DNA of 64,000 nucleotides. It comes from Melastoma dodecandrum. Lineage: Eukaryota > Streptophyta > Magnoliopsida > Myrtales > Melastomataceae. The notes under the pieces were generated by a model that did no database searches, had not been told where the DNA came from, and worked only from the letters and a program-made list of their open reading frames with translations. Position 1 is the stretch's first letter. The number at the start of each line of letters is the position of its first letter. The position numbers and the translations under genes are program-made. Shown here piece by piece: positions 36,003 through 46,945 of this stretch. The stretch lies in NCBI GenBank assembly GCA_029817715.1, contig JARUPY010000154.1:1453501-1517500 (forward strand), written 5' to 3'.

Positions 36003-37520
36003 TCAATTCTTTGCCACACGATGAGGATCGTTGCATTTCACCAGTTCATGATCTGGGACCATCATCTCCTTCACCAACGATTCGATGTTCCTGTCGGAGG
36101 ACCCTCCTTCGCCCACCGCTTCAAGGGCCGCCCTCTTTAAACCTTCCGCGTTCTTCCTCAGTTCCTCCGCTCTATGGCCCTCCATGACCTCCTCGATGCA
36201 ACGTTTGACTTCCTCTGCAGTTGGGTCCTTGCCGTTGATTCTCACGCCGTTCTTGAAGACGTCTACGATGAGCTTGGCATTCGTCGGTTGGTCTGTCCAT
36301 TGTGGGTAGGCAATGAGCGGTATGCCGCTGCAGATTGCCTCGAGGGTCGAGTTCCATCCGCAGTGTGTGAGGAAGCAGCCGACTGATGGGTGGGACAGAA
36401 CCCTAGTCTGTGGTGACCATGCCACGACTTTCCCTTGATCCTTTGTTTCCTCTAGGAAACTAGTAGGGAGCTGGCCGGCGCCGTCAGGGGTCGGGAACTC
36501 CGGTGGCTTGACTACCCAGAGGAATGGCCTCTTAGTCTCTGTTAGGGCATGTGCTATGGCCCCCATTTGCACTGCGGCCAACGTGACGAAACTTCCAAAC
36601 GATACATATATGACCGATGTCGGGATTTGTTGGTCGAGCCATTCGATGCATGAATCATCGGACTTCCACATCTCTACGGTGCCATCGAGTTCTTTGTCCT
36701 GGCCGAGCAACGAAGGAGGGACTAGTGGACCAATCGGCTTTATCGGGCAAAGATCATTCATAGAGTCCATAATGTCTTTCTCGAGGTGATCGAACGAATT
36801 CCCTAACACCCACTTGAACTTCTGCAAGTTTTGGAACAAGTCCGAGAACAATTTAGGGAAAGTACCGAAAGGGCTCGTGGGGAGAATGAACGATGGAAGG
36901 TCCTTCAAGCTCATCGACGGCAAGCCAGGCAAATCGATGATTCGCTCGAGGTCATCTAAGGTTGGAAACTCGTTGAGCTTGTTGAAGAAACGATAATACA
37001 CAGCATACAGCATGCAGGGTTGGATCCAGTGGAGGGCACAAGGGATTCCGTGTTCGGCGGCGACATCAGCAGCCCACGGGACGAAAGGATTGGTGACAAT
37101 ACACAGCAACCTCTTGCTATCATCCCGATAATGATCCTTTATCAGGTTTGAAAGATTGATGGGGCCAAACTTGCCCAATGACTCCATGAAAAGGTCAAGG
37201 TTAGCCTTCCGGTCGTAATCGAGACTCAGCCCATCAGAGAAAAAGAGGAGGCCGATGCCTGCGATGCTTTCCCCTGACTCCTCATTCGACAGGGACTTGA
37301 GCATCCTTTGGCGTGCTATCTCTGTAGTGGCGAGGGTGACGCGGATGCCCTTGGAGGCAAGGCGCTTGCCTAGTAGTAACATGGGATTGATATGGCCTTG
37401 AGCAGAGAAGGAGACTAGCAACACATGATTCTCGGGACCTCCATGACCGTCCTCCGCAACGGTGGTGGCCGGCAACTTCTTCTCCTCGTCTGCCTCGACG
37501 ACCTTCGCTTCCTCCGCCAT
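36003..37520 (-). CDS. UGT84B: UGT84B-type UDP-glucosyltransferase
   Basis: Intronless, 505 residues. An unusual acidic extension of about 30 residues precedes the conserved start HVLLVSFSAQGHINPML, placing the catalytic His at 43. The PSPG box lies at residues 368-411, from WSPQTR to YPQWTDQ, ending in glutamine. Segments such as LFFSDGL, LPSFILPTSPFG and IPIGPLV-like PIKPIGPLVPPSLLG resemble Arabidopsis UGT84B1/B2, which glucosylate indole-3-acetic acid and other aromatic acids at the carboxyl group. Substrate here is inferred. It shares the UGT84A gene's orientation and lack of introns but is clearly a different subfamily, so the two are old relatives and not a recent tandem copy. TATA-like TATAAAT lies at about 37603-37609, some 85 bases before the start. 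Confidence 0.9.
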   Translation of the reverse strand: MAEEAKVVEADEEKKLPATTVAEDGHGGPENHVLLVSFSAQGHINPMLLLGKRLASKGIRVTLATTEIARQRMLKSLSNEESGESIAGIGLLFFSDGLSLDYDRKANLDLFMESLGKFGPINLSNLIKDHYRDDSKRLLCIVTNPFVPWAADVAAEHGIPCALHWIQPCMLYAVYYRFFNKLNEFPTLDDLERIIDLPGLPSMSLKDLPSFILPTSPFGTFPKLFSDLFQNLQKFKWVLGNSFDHLEKDIMDSMNDLCPIKPIGPLVPPSLLGQDKELDGTVEMWKSDDSCIEWLDQQIPTSVIYVSFGSFVTLAAVQMGAIAHALTETKRPFLWVVKPPEFPTPDGAGQLPTSFLEETKDQGKVVAWSPQTRVLSHPSVGCFLTHCGWNSTLEAICSGIPLIAYPQWTDQPTNAKLIVDVFKNGVRINGKDPTAEEVKRCIEEVMEGHRAEELRKNAEGLKRAALEAVGEGGSSDRNIESLVKEMMVPDHELVKCNDPHRVAKN

Positions 37521-38078
37521 GACAACAGAGGGAGAGTGTAGGGAGGGAAGAAATGTGTTGTGAACGTATGGATTGGATTGGCTCCCACAAGTTGCGAGCG
37601 CAATTTATACACAAAAACCGAGGAAGAAAGATACAAAGACTGATTATGATGCCCGGATTCGACAAACTGACACGATAATTTTATAGAACAAAAACGAGAT
37701 ATGTATATAATTAACCGGCCCGGCCCACCACAGTCGCCCTTCCCCCCTCCCCCAATTTCACATCCCTCCGTCGTCGCCCCCCCCCGGGGCTATATTCCGC
37801 CGAGCCACCGACAGCATCCAAAGGACGATTCAACCGGTGACTTCTCTGGCTGAACCCTTCTATCTATCTGTGCTTGGTTGATAATCTGCTCGTCCTTGTC
37901 GCCGTCCGGTGTATCTTTTGGTGGTGGTGAATCCGCTCGATGTGTTTGCTGCAACTTGGAATTCCGGATTTAGGTTGTTCTTGGAGGGTTTTCTCTTGTC
38001 TTGTCGATTTGATTGCTCAAAGGCTTAATTTTCGGTGATCGAGTTTGTGGCTGACGATGGTTTTGGTTATTTAGTGAA
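37521..38078. promoter_or_regulatory. Shared divergent promoter region, UGT84B and SWI3A
   Basis: 558 bp separate the start codons of the minus-strand UGT84B gene and the plus-strand SWI3A gene. The UGT84B side has a TATA box (37603-37609). The SWI3A side is C-rich (37735-37800) with no TATA, as for a housekeeping gene. Confidence 0.55.
37603..37609 (-). promoter_or_regulatory. Probable TATA box of UGT84B
   Basis: The minus strand reads GTGTATAAATTGCG about 85 bases upstream of the start codon. Confidence 0.5.
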
Positions 38079-40792
38079 ATGGCGAGTGCGGTGCCGCCGG
38101 ATGCCGGCGTAAACCATGGAGAATCGGAAGAGCAGGAACTCGAGCTCTACACTATCCCGATTCATTCTAGTGGGTCTTTCCGGACCTTATATAGTTTTTT
38201 TCTCAGTAATTCGTTCTGGCGTGTTTATGAGTTGGGGTTTCTTCTTTTCTTTTGCAGACTGGTTTTCGTGGGATGAAATCCATGAGACGGAGAGGCTGGC
38301 GCTGGGGGAATTCTTCGATGGGAGCTCGATCTCCCGGAATCCGAGGATTTACAAGGAATACCGTGACTTCATGATTAATAGGTACAGGGAAGATCCCTCA
38401 AGGAGGCTTAAGTTCACGGAAGTTCGGAAGTCCCTCGTGGGAGACATCAGTTTGCTTCGCAAGATCTTCCTCTTCTTGGAGAAGTGGGGCATAATAAACT
38501 TTAGTGCACCGCCTGTTGATACTGATGATGTGATCGGAGACGATGAATGGAGTAGCCGTGTTAGGGTTGAAGAAGGAGCTCCCAGTGGTATTCGGGTCGT
38601 TGCGGTTCCAAATTCTAGTAAACTGGTTACCGTCCCCACTTGTCCGGACAATGATAGTAGTAGTAACGGGAGTAGGATTGGGCTTGGATTGCCTCCATTG
38701 GCATCTTTCTCTGACGTTTTTGGAGATTTGGTTAAGCAAAATGGCACAACCTGCACAAATTGTGGAAAATCTTGTGAAGATGGATTTCACGAGTATACCA
38801 GGGTCTGATCCATTTTCCCTTTCCTCTACTAGATCTCCGCTTTTTTTTTTAAATGACAAGGTTATAAGCATTTAATGCCGATTTTCATATCAATCTCCTG
38901 GTCAATTGAGCATCTCCCGCTGTAAAGCAACATTATTTACTTTCTTTTGGCTATTTTTCCATTTTTTTAGTAGTTTGGATTTATTCGACGTTTGTTAGAT
39001 GAAGTATGATGAGCGAACAATAAGTCCAAAATTTATGTTTTTACACAGTTCTTTTTTCTTAATCAGAATGTTTGTTCTTCCATTTGGGTTTGCAGGGGGA
39101 ACACACTATCTGTGTGAGTTGCTTTAAGGGTGGACATCTCGGGGAGGGTCGATCAAGTGATGACTTTAAGTATAATGAAGGCAAAGGCACCTCTGACATT
39201 GGCGGGGCAGTCTGGACTGAAGCAGAAGTTTTACTGCTTTTGGAGTCTGTTCCGAATCATGGGGATGATTGGGAGCTAGTTGCACAAAATGTCAAGACAA
39301 AATCGAAATTGGACTGTATCCTAAAGCTCATTGAGTTGCCATTTGGAGAATTCATGTTAGGTTACACCAGCAGAATAACGAAAGCGGGCAGTGATAACAA
39401 CACTTCTACTACATCCCAAATGTTACAGCCTCCATTCGTTCCAGGTTCTGCAGAGCCCAAGCAACAAAGTAATGAAAACATTGGGAATTTGGAGCAGAAT
39501 GAGAATGAAGATGCTGCTAATGGTCCATCCCCAAAAAGATTGCGAGTTGGCTATATCCCAGACAGCAGTAGGTCTCTGATGAATCAGGTACATGCGGATT
39601 ACTAGTGAAACTTTGCATGTTTTCTTCCATGTATTTATCGCAGTTTAGTTGTCTGAAATTTTTTATGATATATCAGAACTGCTTAACATGGAAACTAATG
39701 TATTGAGAAAAATGTCCTTTAAGCAACGCAAGATTCTCTTTTCCATTTGTTTCAATATCCTATAGAGAAAAAGGCCTTGAAATTCACTTGTTCCTTGCTT
39801 CTCTTACCAATGCTAATATTTTGTGCACTAGGTTGCTCTTATTTCATCCATAGTAGGACCGAGCATTGCTGCGTCTGCCGCTGACTCTGCTCTTTCAGCA
39901 ATTTGTGATGAGACCCTTTGCTCCAGGGAGATATTTACCTCTCAGGAAGGAGCTACGAAGCATGGCACTACCAATAGTGATGGCCAGATTGTTGATACTG
40001 AAATGGATACTGAAGTTACCCCAGCCTGTAATGCCCACACTTGTGTTTTCCAGCATTCAAATCACATGCCTTTCTTATCCTATTTGGTTACATGTTTGTA
40101 GCTGACAATCAAGGCATTGCTCTGGAAGAGAATTTCCTTCCTTTGAGGGCAAGGGCTGCCACTGCAACTGCCCTTGGAGCTGCTGCTGCTCATGCTAAAT
40201 TGTTGGCAGAACAGGAAGAAAAGGAACTAAAACATTTGATGGCGGATATAATTGAAGCCCAGGTTCTCTTAATGTTCTGACTCAATCTGTTGTCTAGCTA
40301 GAGTTGGTCATGTAGTTTCCGCAATTTTTTTTACCAAAACCCACCGATGAATTTCTAACCTGTTAAACTCAATTCATTTAGCCTCTTGCTAAATCCTCCG
40401 ATACGAAATGGCTTGAACATAGTCTTGTCAGATACAGGGGTCTCATATTAAATGAATTTCTTTTTATACCAACCATGGAATCTTCACATATTTACAATTG
40501 CTTCTAGGTCCAAATCCAAATGCCTGACTGTTATTTTGTGTACCGTTATTGATTCCGTAATGGCAATTTTTTACCTGTATGGCTGGTGATGTGTCCTGTG
40601 TCTTGTTTGCTCCTGTAGATGAAGAAAGTGCAGGACAAGATCAAGCACTTCAAAGAGCTGGAGTCCCTGATGGAGAAAGAGCATGCCCGGATGGATAAGC
40701 TCAAGGAGGCCATCGTCTCAGAGCGAATCGACGTCCTGCGTAAGGCGGTGAGTGCCGGATTATCTCGGTGGAGGGACCATGTATCGTGGTAG
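38079..40792 (+). CDS. SWI3A: SWI/SNF chromatin-remodelling subunit SWI3A
   Basis: Six exons: 38079-38169, 38258-38802, 39096-39587, 39832-40027, 40102-40262 and 40619-40792, 1659 nt, 552 residues. The SWIRM domain covers the start of exon 2 (FSWDEIHETERLALGEFFDG, NPRIYKEYRDFMINRY, FLFLEKWGIINF). A ZZ-like cysteine cluster (CTNCGKSCEDGFHEY, CVSCFKGGH) spans the exon 2/3 junction. A SANT domain follows (WTEAEVLLLLESVPNHGDDW, LDCILKLIELPFGEF). The C-terminal part has an Ala-rich stretch and a coiled coil (AQMKKVQDKIKHFKELESLM) used for dimer formation. Order and length match Arabidopsis SWI3A, a core subunit of BRM/SYD-class SWI/SNF complexes in the nucleus. The first donor, CTA|GTGGGT, is weak but keeps frame and the conserved WFSWDE. 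Confidence 0.94.
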
Positions 40793-42029
40793 ATCTTTTT
40801 ACAGTTGGTATATTGTAGCATTAGCCGCTCGTGTAGTCAATGCTGACATGATCGGGGATGGAGAATCTGTTAGAGCATATATCCAAGTGGTCGTGCTCAT
40901 ATTATGAAGATCATAGTCTAGTTTATTGCTTTTGGCTTGCGAACACAAGACTATTGGACTTCTGTCAGATCGCCAAAAGCGGTTCTGCAGAATTTCATCT
41001 GTAAACTCATCCTGTTGCAAGTGTTTTGTTGCTTGCGCCCATAAACATAGTACTAGCCTCTGCTTTGTCAACCCAAACCACATTCCACCGAAACACCTAA
41101 TCTTCAAATAGTTGGTGGAATTGAATTTTCTTCCTTCTCTTTAGTCCTTTTCGGCTGGAACAGTAATTGTCACTATCTTAGGGCCCTTTTTTGTTTTTAT
41201 TTGCTTTTGCTGCACCCTGGAACAATCAATCAGTTCCATGAATCTGGGCTATTGACTTTTTTTTTAAAGAGTTTAGGGCATCTGGCGACTCTCTGGCCGC
41301 CCTCTGCAACACCGGGGAGGTGTTTCGTGGTAAATTAGGCCCGTCCATGAAAGGCACGTTGGGGGTGGACTCTTTCGTGTAGAGAAGGTCTGAGTGAATG
41401 ATTCTCACTATTTGGAATATGGATGGGGGAGGGGGAATGATCCATCAGTGGAATGCATAATGAGGGTTGCCTCAGGACGACCATCCTCTGAAGCAAGGGG
41501 AAAATCTCTGCCGCCTTCAAATTCAGTCAGCTTGTTCATGCACCTGGCCTCATGTTTCTCGTGTGCCTGCCACCGCAAATCATGGAATAAACCTGGTGTT
41601 CGGAAGATGGATTATGGGTTTGAGTATCAGGAATGTTGTAAGTGTCGTGACGATTGTTGATAGTGAGCAATCGGGGTCGGTCTCGATCAACATCTTGTTG
41701 TTGCGTATCCCTCGGGAAAACCTACTTCTAGCTGTTGCGTTTCCCACGGGAAAACCTACTTCTACCTGAATCGGTATCTCCAGGATGAATATGGAGCTAA
41801 CTGTTCCTGTAAAGTAGAACAGGAACTACATCGTTATTTCCACGGACAAACAGCAGAATGCTGCATGTCATCTTTCTTCACAAGAAATCGTCGCACGAAG
41901 GTCTTCGTCTAGTGAGACGATAAGTCCACAAAAAATTGCCTAAAAAGTGCCACAAGACATACCAACCTAAAACCTAACCTTAAATCAACATCCATCAGGG
42001 TACGCATCATCCCTCATGGTTCAAGGCTG
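40793..42029. other. Intergenic region downstream of SWI3A
   Basis: SWI3A 3' UTR, then spacer without recognisable genes. It contains the 34-bp duplication at 41699-41766, listed separately. Confidence 0.5.
41699..41766. repeat. 34-bp tandem duplication
   Basis: Two adjacent copies of a 34-bp unit beginning TGTTGCGT start at 41699 and 41733. Both carry CGGGAAAACCTACTTCTA; they differ at a few positions (TATCCCTC against TTTCCCAC). Confidence 0.8.
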
Positions 42030-42037
42030 TATAAATA
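42030..42037 (+). promoter_or_regulatory. TATA box of the putative peptide gene
   Basis: TATAAATA occurs 54 bases before the ATG at 42091. It argues that the in-frame ATG at 42016 is upstream of transcription and that 42091 is the real start. Confidence 0.6.
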
Positions 42038-42090
42038 TGCATCCCATGTATAATCTTCCAGGCACCGTTAATCCCTTTGATCCTCAAAGA

Positions 42091-42411
42091 ATGTCTAGGA
42101 TCCTCGGTGTCGCTACTTTTCTCCTCCTCCTGCTTCCATTGACTCTGATCACAGTTGGAGATGTCGATGTGATGACAGAAGCAAGAGTGATGATGGGCAA
42201 AGAGACCATACAGATGGTCGATTTGCCCGTAATGGTACGAAGCCCCCCGTCATTGCGGAGGGATCTGAGGGTGGTGATCCGGGACTCGGGTCTGGGACCA
42301 CACAGGCCAGGTCGTCGCAAGCGGGTCACGTCTCCTAAGTCAGAGAACGACATCAAGGAAGATTACGGCAGCGAGTATGGTCCTAGTTCCGGCGGAGTTG
42401 GGCACAAATAA
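42091..42411 (+). CDS. Putative secreted signalling-peptide precursor (PIP/CEP-like)
   Basis: A single 321-nt frame encodes 106 residues. Residues 1-24 form a clear signal peptide (MSRILGVATFLLLLLPLTLI). A variable, Arg-rich middle follows, and the last residues read YGPSSGGVGHK. A C-terminal proline/glycine core ending in G-x-GH is the mark of PIP, CEP and IDA-related secreted peptides, whose short mature forms are cut from the C-terminus and perceived by leucine-rich-repeat receptor kinases. A second segment, SGLGPHRPGRRK at 66-77, looks like a degenerate internal copy; some prePIPs carry two such motifs. Assignment rests on architecture plus a motif of about ten residues, so family placement is tentative. 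A well-placed TATA box supports transcription. It could also be a chance frame, but signal peptide, terminal motif and promoter together make that less likely. Confidence 0.6.
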   Translation: MSRILGVATFLLLLLPLTLITVGDVDVMTEARVMMGKETIQMVDLPVMVRSPPSLRRDLRVVIRDSGLGPHRPGRRKRVTSPKSENDIKEDYGSEYGPSSGGVGHK

Positions 42412-44429
42412 GAGGTCATTGCCCCTCATTTCATGCGGGATCAAGTCCGATGCATGAAAAGCTTTAAAATGACTACAATGTTCATGTGTACACATATGAA
42501 CTATATATCTGTATATCTCTGTCCTTGTATGAATTACAAAGCATGATGCCGAGTCTTCTTTCTTATTTGAGACGTGCACGCATGGGAAACTTCCAAGTGC
42601 TACTTAAATTAATTTACACAAAACGAAAGTAAGTTCAGGAGGCGTAATAATTAGCAATGGAAGTTGCACGAGCGGCTAAAGTGATTGATTACTTTGGAAA
42701 CGGAAAGCCCATTTCTATTAAATTATGCACGATGCATGCATGCAGGCAGGCGTATACACAGTGGAGCAGCACAAGGGACTGCTGACGACGCCAACAGAAT
42801 AAGCCCAAGTCTTTTTTATTGGTAGAAGAATTTGGAACCCCAATATCAGGTGAAAAATGAGTATAACAAGTCATTCTGTAGCAACGTCAAACTCCATCCT
42901 CCCATGTCCTCCTATAACCAGCACCTGTCCTACTACTCGTATTATTACCAAAACAAACCCCATGCATCATAACTTCACCTCCCTCTATCGAAAGGCTAAA
43001 ACAGAGGGAAGGCCCTCATGAAACAAAAAAAAAAAAAAAAACCCTTTTAGCAGGAGAGAATTAGAAACCCAACCAAACTGTGCAGACTGCAGAGTGCCAC
43101 GACCATGACGAGAACAGATAGCATGATCACGTCATTCAAACGGGGTGAACTAAAATACTTCCCATTCCAATCTTAATCGCTGAAAGACAACTTCACAATT
43201 ATGCTCCCAAAGGATTGGCTCAGATCAAAGCATATAGGTAGATACAATACAATGCAAACAGCAAACAGAAGTAGCAGGACAAGTACCTAGCAAGGCCAAT
43301 ACGTCGTCGAAGGCAGCTGAACCAAAACTAAAAAGACAAAGCCTCTAGATGGGAATTCCAAAAGTCATCAAAGCTATAGATATATATATCAATGTCGGGC
43401 ATCATCTTGAGGAAAATAATTCAGAGAACAGCCCTTACGGATTGCATTCGCCAGAACTAGACTCATTCTGATTCTGGTCAAAACTGAGAGGGAACATCGA
43501 GAACATCCTGCCGCAGTTGTTTGAGCAGAGCAAGATATCCACAACAAGAACGGTTGATGGCATCACAGAACCGATCAGGAGCTTCCGGAACATCAACAAT
43601 GTGTTAAAACAGGGAACAAACATCTCCATTCAGCAGCCAGGCCTTGAAGAATTGGGACTTCTATTGACTAAATTGAGCTCGACTTATCGGGCGGGAGAAA
43701 CTCCAAACCATTTTTCAAGAACTAAAAGCAAGTCCTAGCGCAACAAAGTAACCCGAGTCAAGTACCAATAAAGACCCATAAAGTACCCTGCCAAAAGCTT
43801 AAATAGCATTAATATACTATAAAAACCAAACCGAAAGATTACTGATCGAATGGAAATGAATGAGGAATCCCATATTACCCGTCCAACCTCTTTTTCAAAA
43901 TTTTGAGAAAAGTGTGGCCAAAATGGATATTCCACCTTTTGGGCAGACAACTTTGCGTTTATTCCAAAATGAACCCTCACCAGAGTCAGCCCAAGAGTGA
44001 AATAGATGCCAAAACATGGTCCCTTGATGCAGTCAACCCCACGAAATAAACCACACTCAATCTCGTGATCTCATTGGCAAAGCGTAGTAGAGCATCCAGC
44101 ACCATAACAGGTCATAACCAAGGAACCATCACGATTAAGCAGGGTATAATGCAAGAAAGTTTCACGGGTCTACATAAGCATTGAGGAACTCAAACAGTTG
44201 AATCTTTCAGCCAGCTTCGGCACATGAAAATACTGAAACAGCAAAAGCTCCATCCACCCAGGTTACAACAGCAGAGGGCATCAACAAGAGAGGACGTCGA
44301 TACTTGGCAGAAAACTACAGCAGATGTTCCACATTGCAGCTACAAAAAGCAATATCTTATGGCGCAAAAGATGGAGAAATCATTATCAAATGGGGACAAT
44401 CTTCAAAACCTTTACCAAGATCTCAGTGT
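42412..44429. other. Intergenic region, 2 kb
   Basis: 3' UTR of the peptide gene on the left and 3' UTR of the RZ-1A gene on the right. An A homopolymer occurs at about 43024-43041. Open frames here are short and unrecognised. Confidence 0.5.
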
Positions 44430-45187
44430 TTAGCGAGAGTTTCCAGAACCTCTACGCTCATAGGGACCAGATCGATCTCGATTGTAGCGATCACTTCCTG
44501 GACCACCACGGAATCCAGAATCCCTCCCATGCCCACTTGAACGATCTCCATTTCTATCGGGACCATAACGACTGCCACCTCCTCCTCCTCCTCCAGACCT
44601 GTCATCCCTCCCTCCATACCTATCATCCCTTCCACCATACCTATCATCCCTTCCACCATACCTATCATCCCTTCCACCATACCTGCCTCCACCTCCTTCA
44701 CTGGGGCATTCCCGAGCAAAATGACCTGGTTTTCCACATTTGAAGCACTCTCCTCCATTTGATCCACGTGGACCACCGAATTCACGTCCACGATCACGAC
44801 TGCGGTCGCCATCTTGGTCCTTTCCAGAACCCTGAGGCTGAGCTTTCTCCACAATAATGTTTCGTCCATCTAAATCCATTCCATTCGTAGCCTCAATGGC
44901 CTCCTCCATTGCCTTTTTCTCGTCAAAGGTTACAAAACCAAATCCACGGGATCGCCCATTGAGCTTGTCAATGACCACCTGCATCAAATACTCCATCTTA
45001 TAATTTTTCCACAATCAGAAGTTGGCGGCAATACCAGTAAACCAAAATAGACACCTCGGGGAGACAAATGTATTACCTTTGTCTCAATGACATGCCCAAA
45101 CTTGTCAAATGCCTCTTTCAGGCCTCTTTCTGATGTTGACCATGCCAGGCCACCAATATAGCAGCGGAATTCACCCCCTTCAGACAT
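44430..45187 (-). CDS. RZ1A: Glycine-rich RNA-binding protein with CCHC zinc knuckle, RZ-1A type
   Basis: Two coding exons, 45187-45077 and 44978-44430, 660 nt for 219 residues. An RRM covers residues 7-82, with RNP2 CYIGGL and RNP1 RGFGFVTF (48-55). A CCHC knuckle follows at 115-128 ([14 protein letters not shown]). The tail is disordered, rich in Gly, Arg and Asp, with four consecutive RYGGRDD heptads. This order is that of plant RZ-1A, a nuclear RNA chaperone linked to cold responses and splicing, rather than of the plain GRP7/8 group, which lacks the knuckle. The intron inside the RRM after ETK matches family position. A further intron is predicted in the 5' leader. Confidence 0.95.
44613..44690 (-). 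repeat. 21-bp coding tandem repeat in RZ-1A
   Basis: About four units of a 21-bp repeat (plus strand CCTTCCACCATACCTATCATC) encode the RYGGRDD heptads. The last three copies are almost identical at the DNA level, which points to recent slippage or unequal exchange. Confidence 0.85.
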
Positions 45188-45194
45188 TTGCAAT

Positions 45195-46088
45195 CTATGA
45201 TAAAAGGAAACAATTTAATCCTGTAGGAAACAATCATGGACGTGCAAGCAACGTGATGAAATCAAGAAACCTGACCAAACTCAAGGATGAAATATATCAG
45301 CAACAGAGTGCCATTCAGAGGGGATATATTAACAACGAGAACAATTACACAGCATCCACATCACAGGTACAAAATATTGTGTCGTCCTTGTTGACAGCGG
45401 AAAGAAGCTTAAGCAGGAGCAGGAACAAATCAAGGGACATACATCAACAATAAAACATGGACATGCAAGTACTGCTCTCCTTTCTCTCATCGCTCTTCCA
45501 CACTCTATCTCTGATTGGTCGACACCGAGTAAAACATAATGCCAAATATACAAAAGTAGTGTTCATCACTGGTCGGATCAATCAAAGGGAGATAATCGAA
45601 GGTGAAGGTGGACACTGCCTAAAAAGCATGACCCTAAAGCCCTATAGAACCAGCTGCACACAATAACCACGTGAGAAACAAAGGGACATCTCGATCGAGC
45701 AGAAAGTAATCCATATGCGTGCGGGGATTCCCGATCACGAAGACATTAAATCCAAAACAGCCAACTTTCTTACGCAATCAACTAGCGCATTCCAACAATA
45801 AATCACAGCAAACCATTAATATCAGCAGTGGCGTAGGATCAGCGCTTTCCCGATTCAATCCCCAATTCAGGAAATATCGCTACCCTCATCAAACATTGAG
45901 AAAGAAACTCTCAATCAACGAGGAAAACCTGATTCCGATCATCGTAGACTCAGATAACGACGAATTGACCAAAAAAAGAGGAGAAGAAGAAAAGGAAATC
46001 AATCGAGAGTTCAGCCGTGGTAGCAATCGAGATCACACAACAATTCGATGGTTTGAAGAAGCAAATTGAGAAGGAGAAATAGCCTTAC
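45195..46088 (-). other. Probable intron in the RZ-1A 5' leader
   Basis: On the minus strand a GTAAGG donor at 46088 follows a pyrimidine-rich leader that contains the telo-box-type CCTAGGGTTTCTTC (about 46155-46170). A TTTTATCATAG acceptor lies at 45195, eight bases before the ATG. The 894 bp between them hold no supported gene, although open frames occur on the plus strand. Leader introns of this kind are frequent in plant RNA-binding protein genes and often raise expression. This is inferred from splice signals only. Confidence 0.55.
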
Positions 46089-46257
46089 GAAGAAGAGCGG
46101 GGAGAAGGATGGTATCCGGCGGACTCGAGATCGACGATTCAACTCCGGCTGAGGAGAAGAAACCCTAGGGAAAAAAAAGGATAATAAAGGGGAAGACGGA
46201 GAAGAAGAAAGGCGGGTAGGGGAATAAAGGAGAGGTAAAAAATTCGTAGGTCGTGTC

Positions 46258-46937
46258 TAGGCCTGTTAATGAGTCGGGCCGGGCTCCGATACCCTCTACC
46301 CGAGTTTGACCCGAGTAGGCTCGAGTCTGAGCTCGAGCTTGATCGGGCTTTATATAGTCAAGCTCGGGCTTGAGTCTGTTTAAAAATTTTTAGACCGAGC
46401 CCGAGTCTGAGCCCGTTTAAGTTTTAACATTGAACAAAAATAAAAAATCATAACCTTCAGAAATATTCATCGCCCCGACATTGAAGAAATAAGTGTTTAA
46501 AGAAATATCTTTAACATGTGTGTTTAAAGAAATCGGCGATTGAAATAATCAATCGAATAAACAATTAAGGATCACCCATAAGGGAAAAAGAACAACGAAT
46601 ACTTGGACAGTGTTATGCTAGCGATCGATGTAAAAAACCTCCTGGCGGTCTCACGGCTTCTACAGGATATGAAGAAGATGAAGAGGCAAACATCATGGAG
46701 AATTAAGCTAGGAAAAGTTTCAAATTTTTTAAAAAATTAATATTTATTATAATTAATTATTCATTATAATTATTGCCAGGCTGGGCCAAACTGTTTGTCG
46801 GACTAATGAATGAGACCCTAGCCCGGCTTGATTTTTAAAGAATAAGACCCGAGCCCGGGTCCGAGCTCGCAAAAGCTTGAATATTATCGAGCCAGGCCGA
46901 ATAGTTCGCAAGCCGGCCCGACTCATTAACACTCCTA
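46258..46937. mobile_element. hAT-type MITE with 8-bp target duplication
   Basis: A 680-bp element is flanked by perfect 8-bp direct repeats GTCGTGTC at 46250-46257 and 46938-46945. Its terminal inverted repeats begin TAGGCCTGTTAATGAGTCGG on the left and TAGGAGTGTTAATGAGTCGG on the reverse complement of the right end, about 27 bp with two or three mismatches. TAGG termini and an 8-bp duplication are typical of hAT elements. Subterminal regions carry many short GCTCGAGC/GAGCCCG motifs, as in hAT transposase-binding zones. The middle is AT-rich and non-coding. It lies just upstream of the RZ-1A leader. Confidence 0.9.
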
Positions 46938-46945
46938 GTCGTGTC

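Noticed and set aside
42016..42090. Upstream in-frame ATG of the peptide gene
   Set aside because: It lies before and across the TATA box and would bury the signal peptide behind 25 residues.
42650..42760. Possible tRNA-like sequence near GCACGAGCGGCTAAAGTG
   Set aside because: I could not form a cloverleaf with a plausible anticodon arm and TTC loop.
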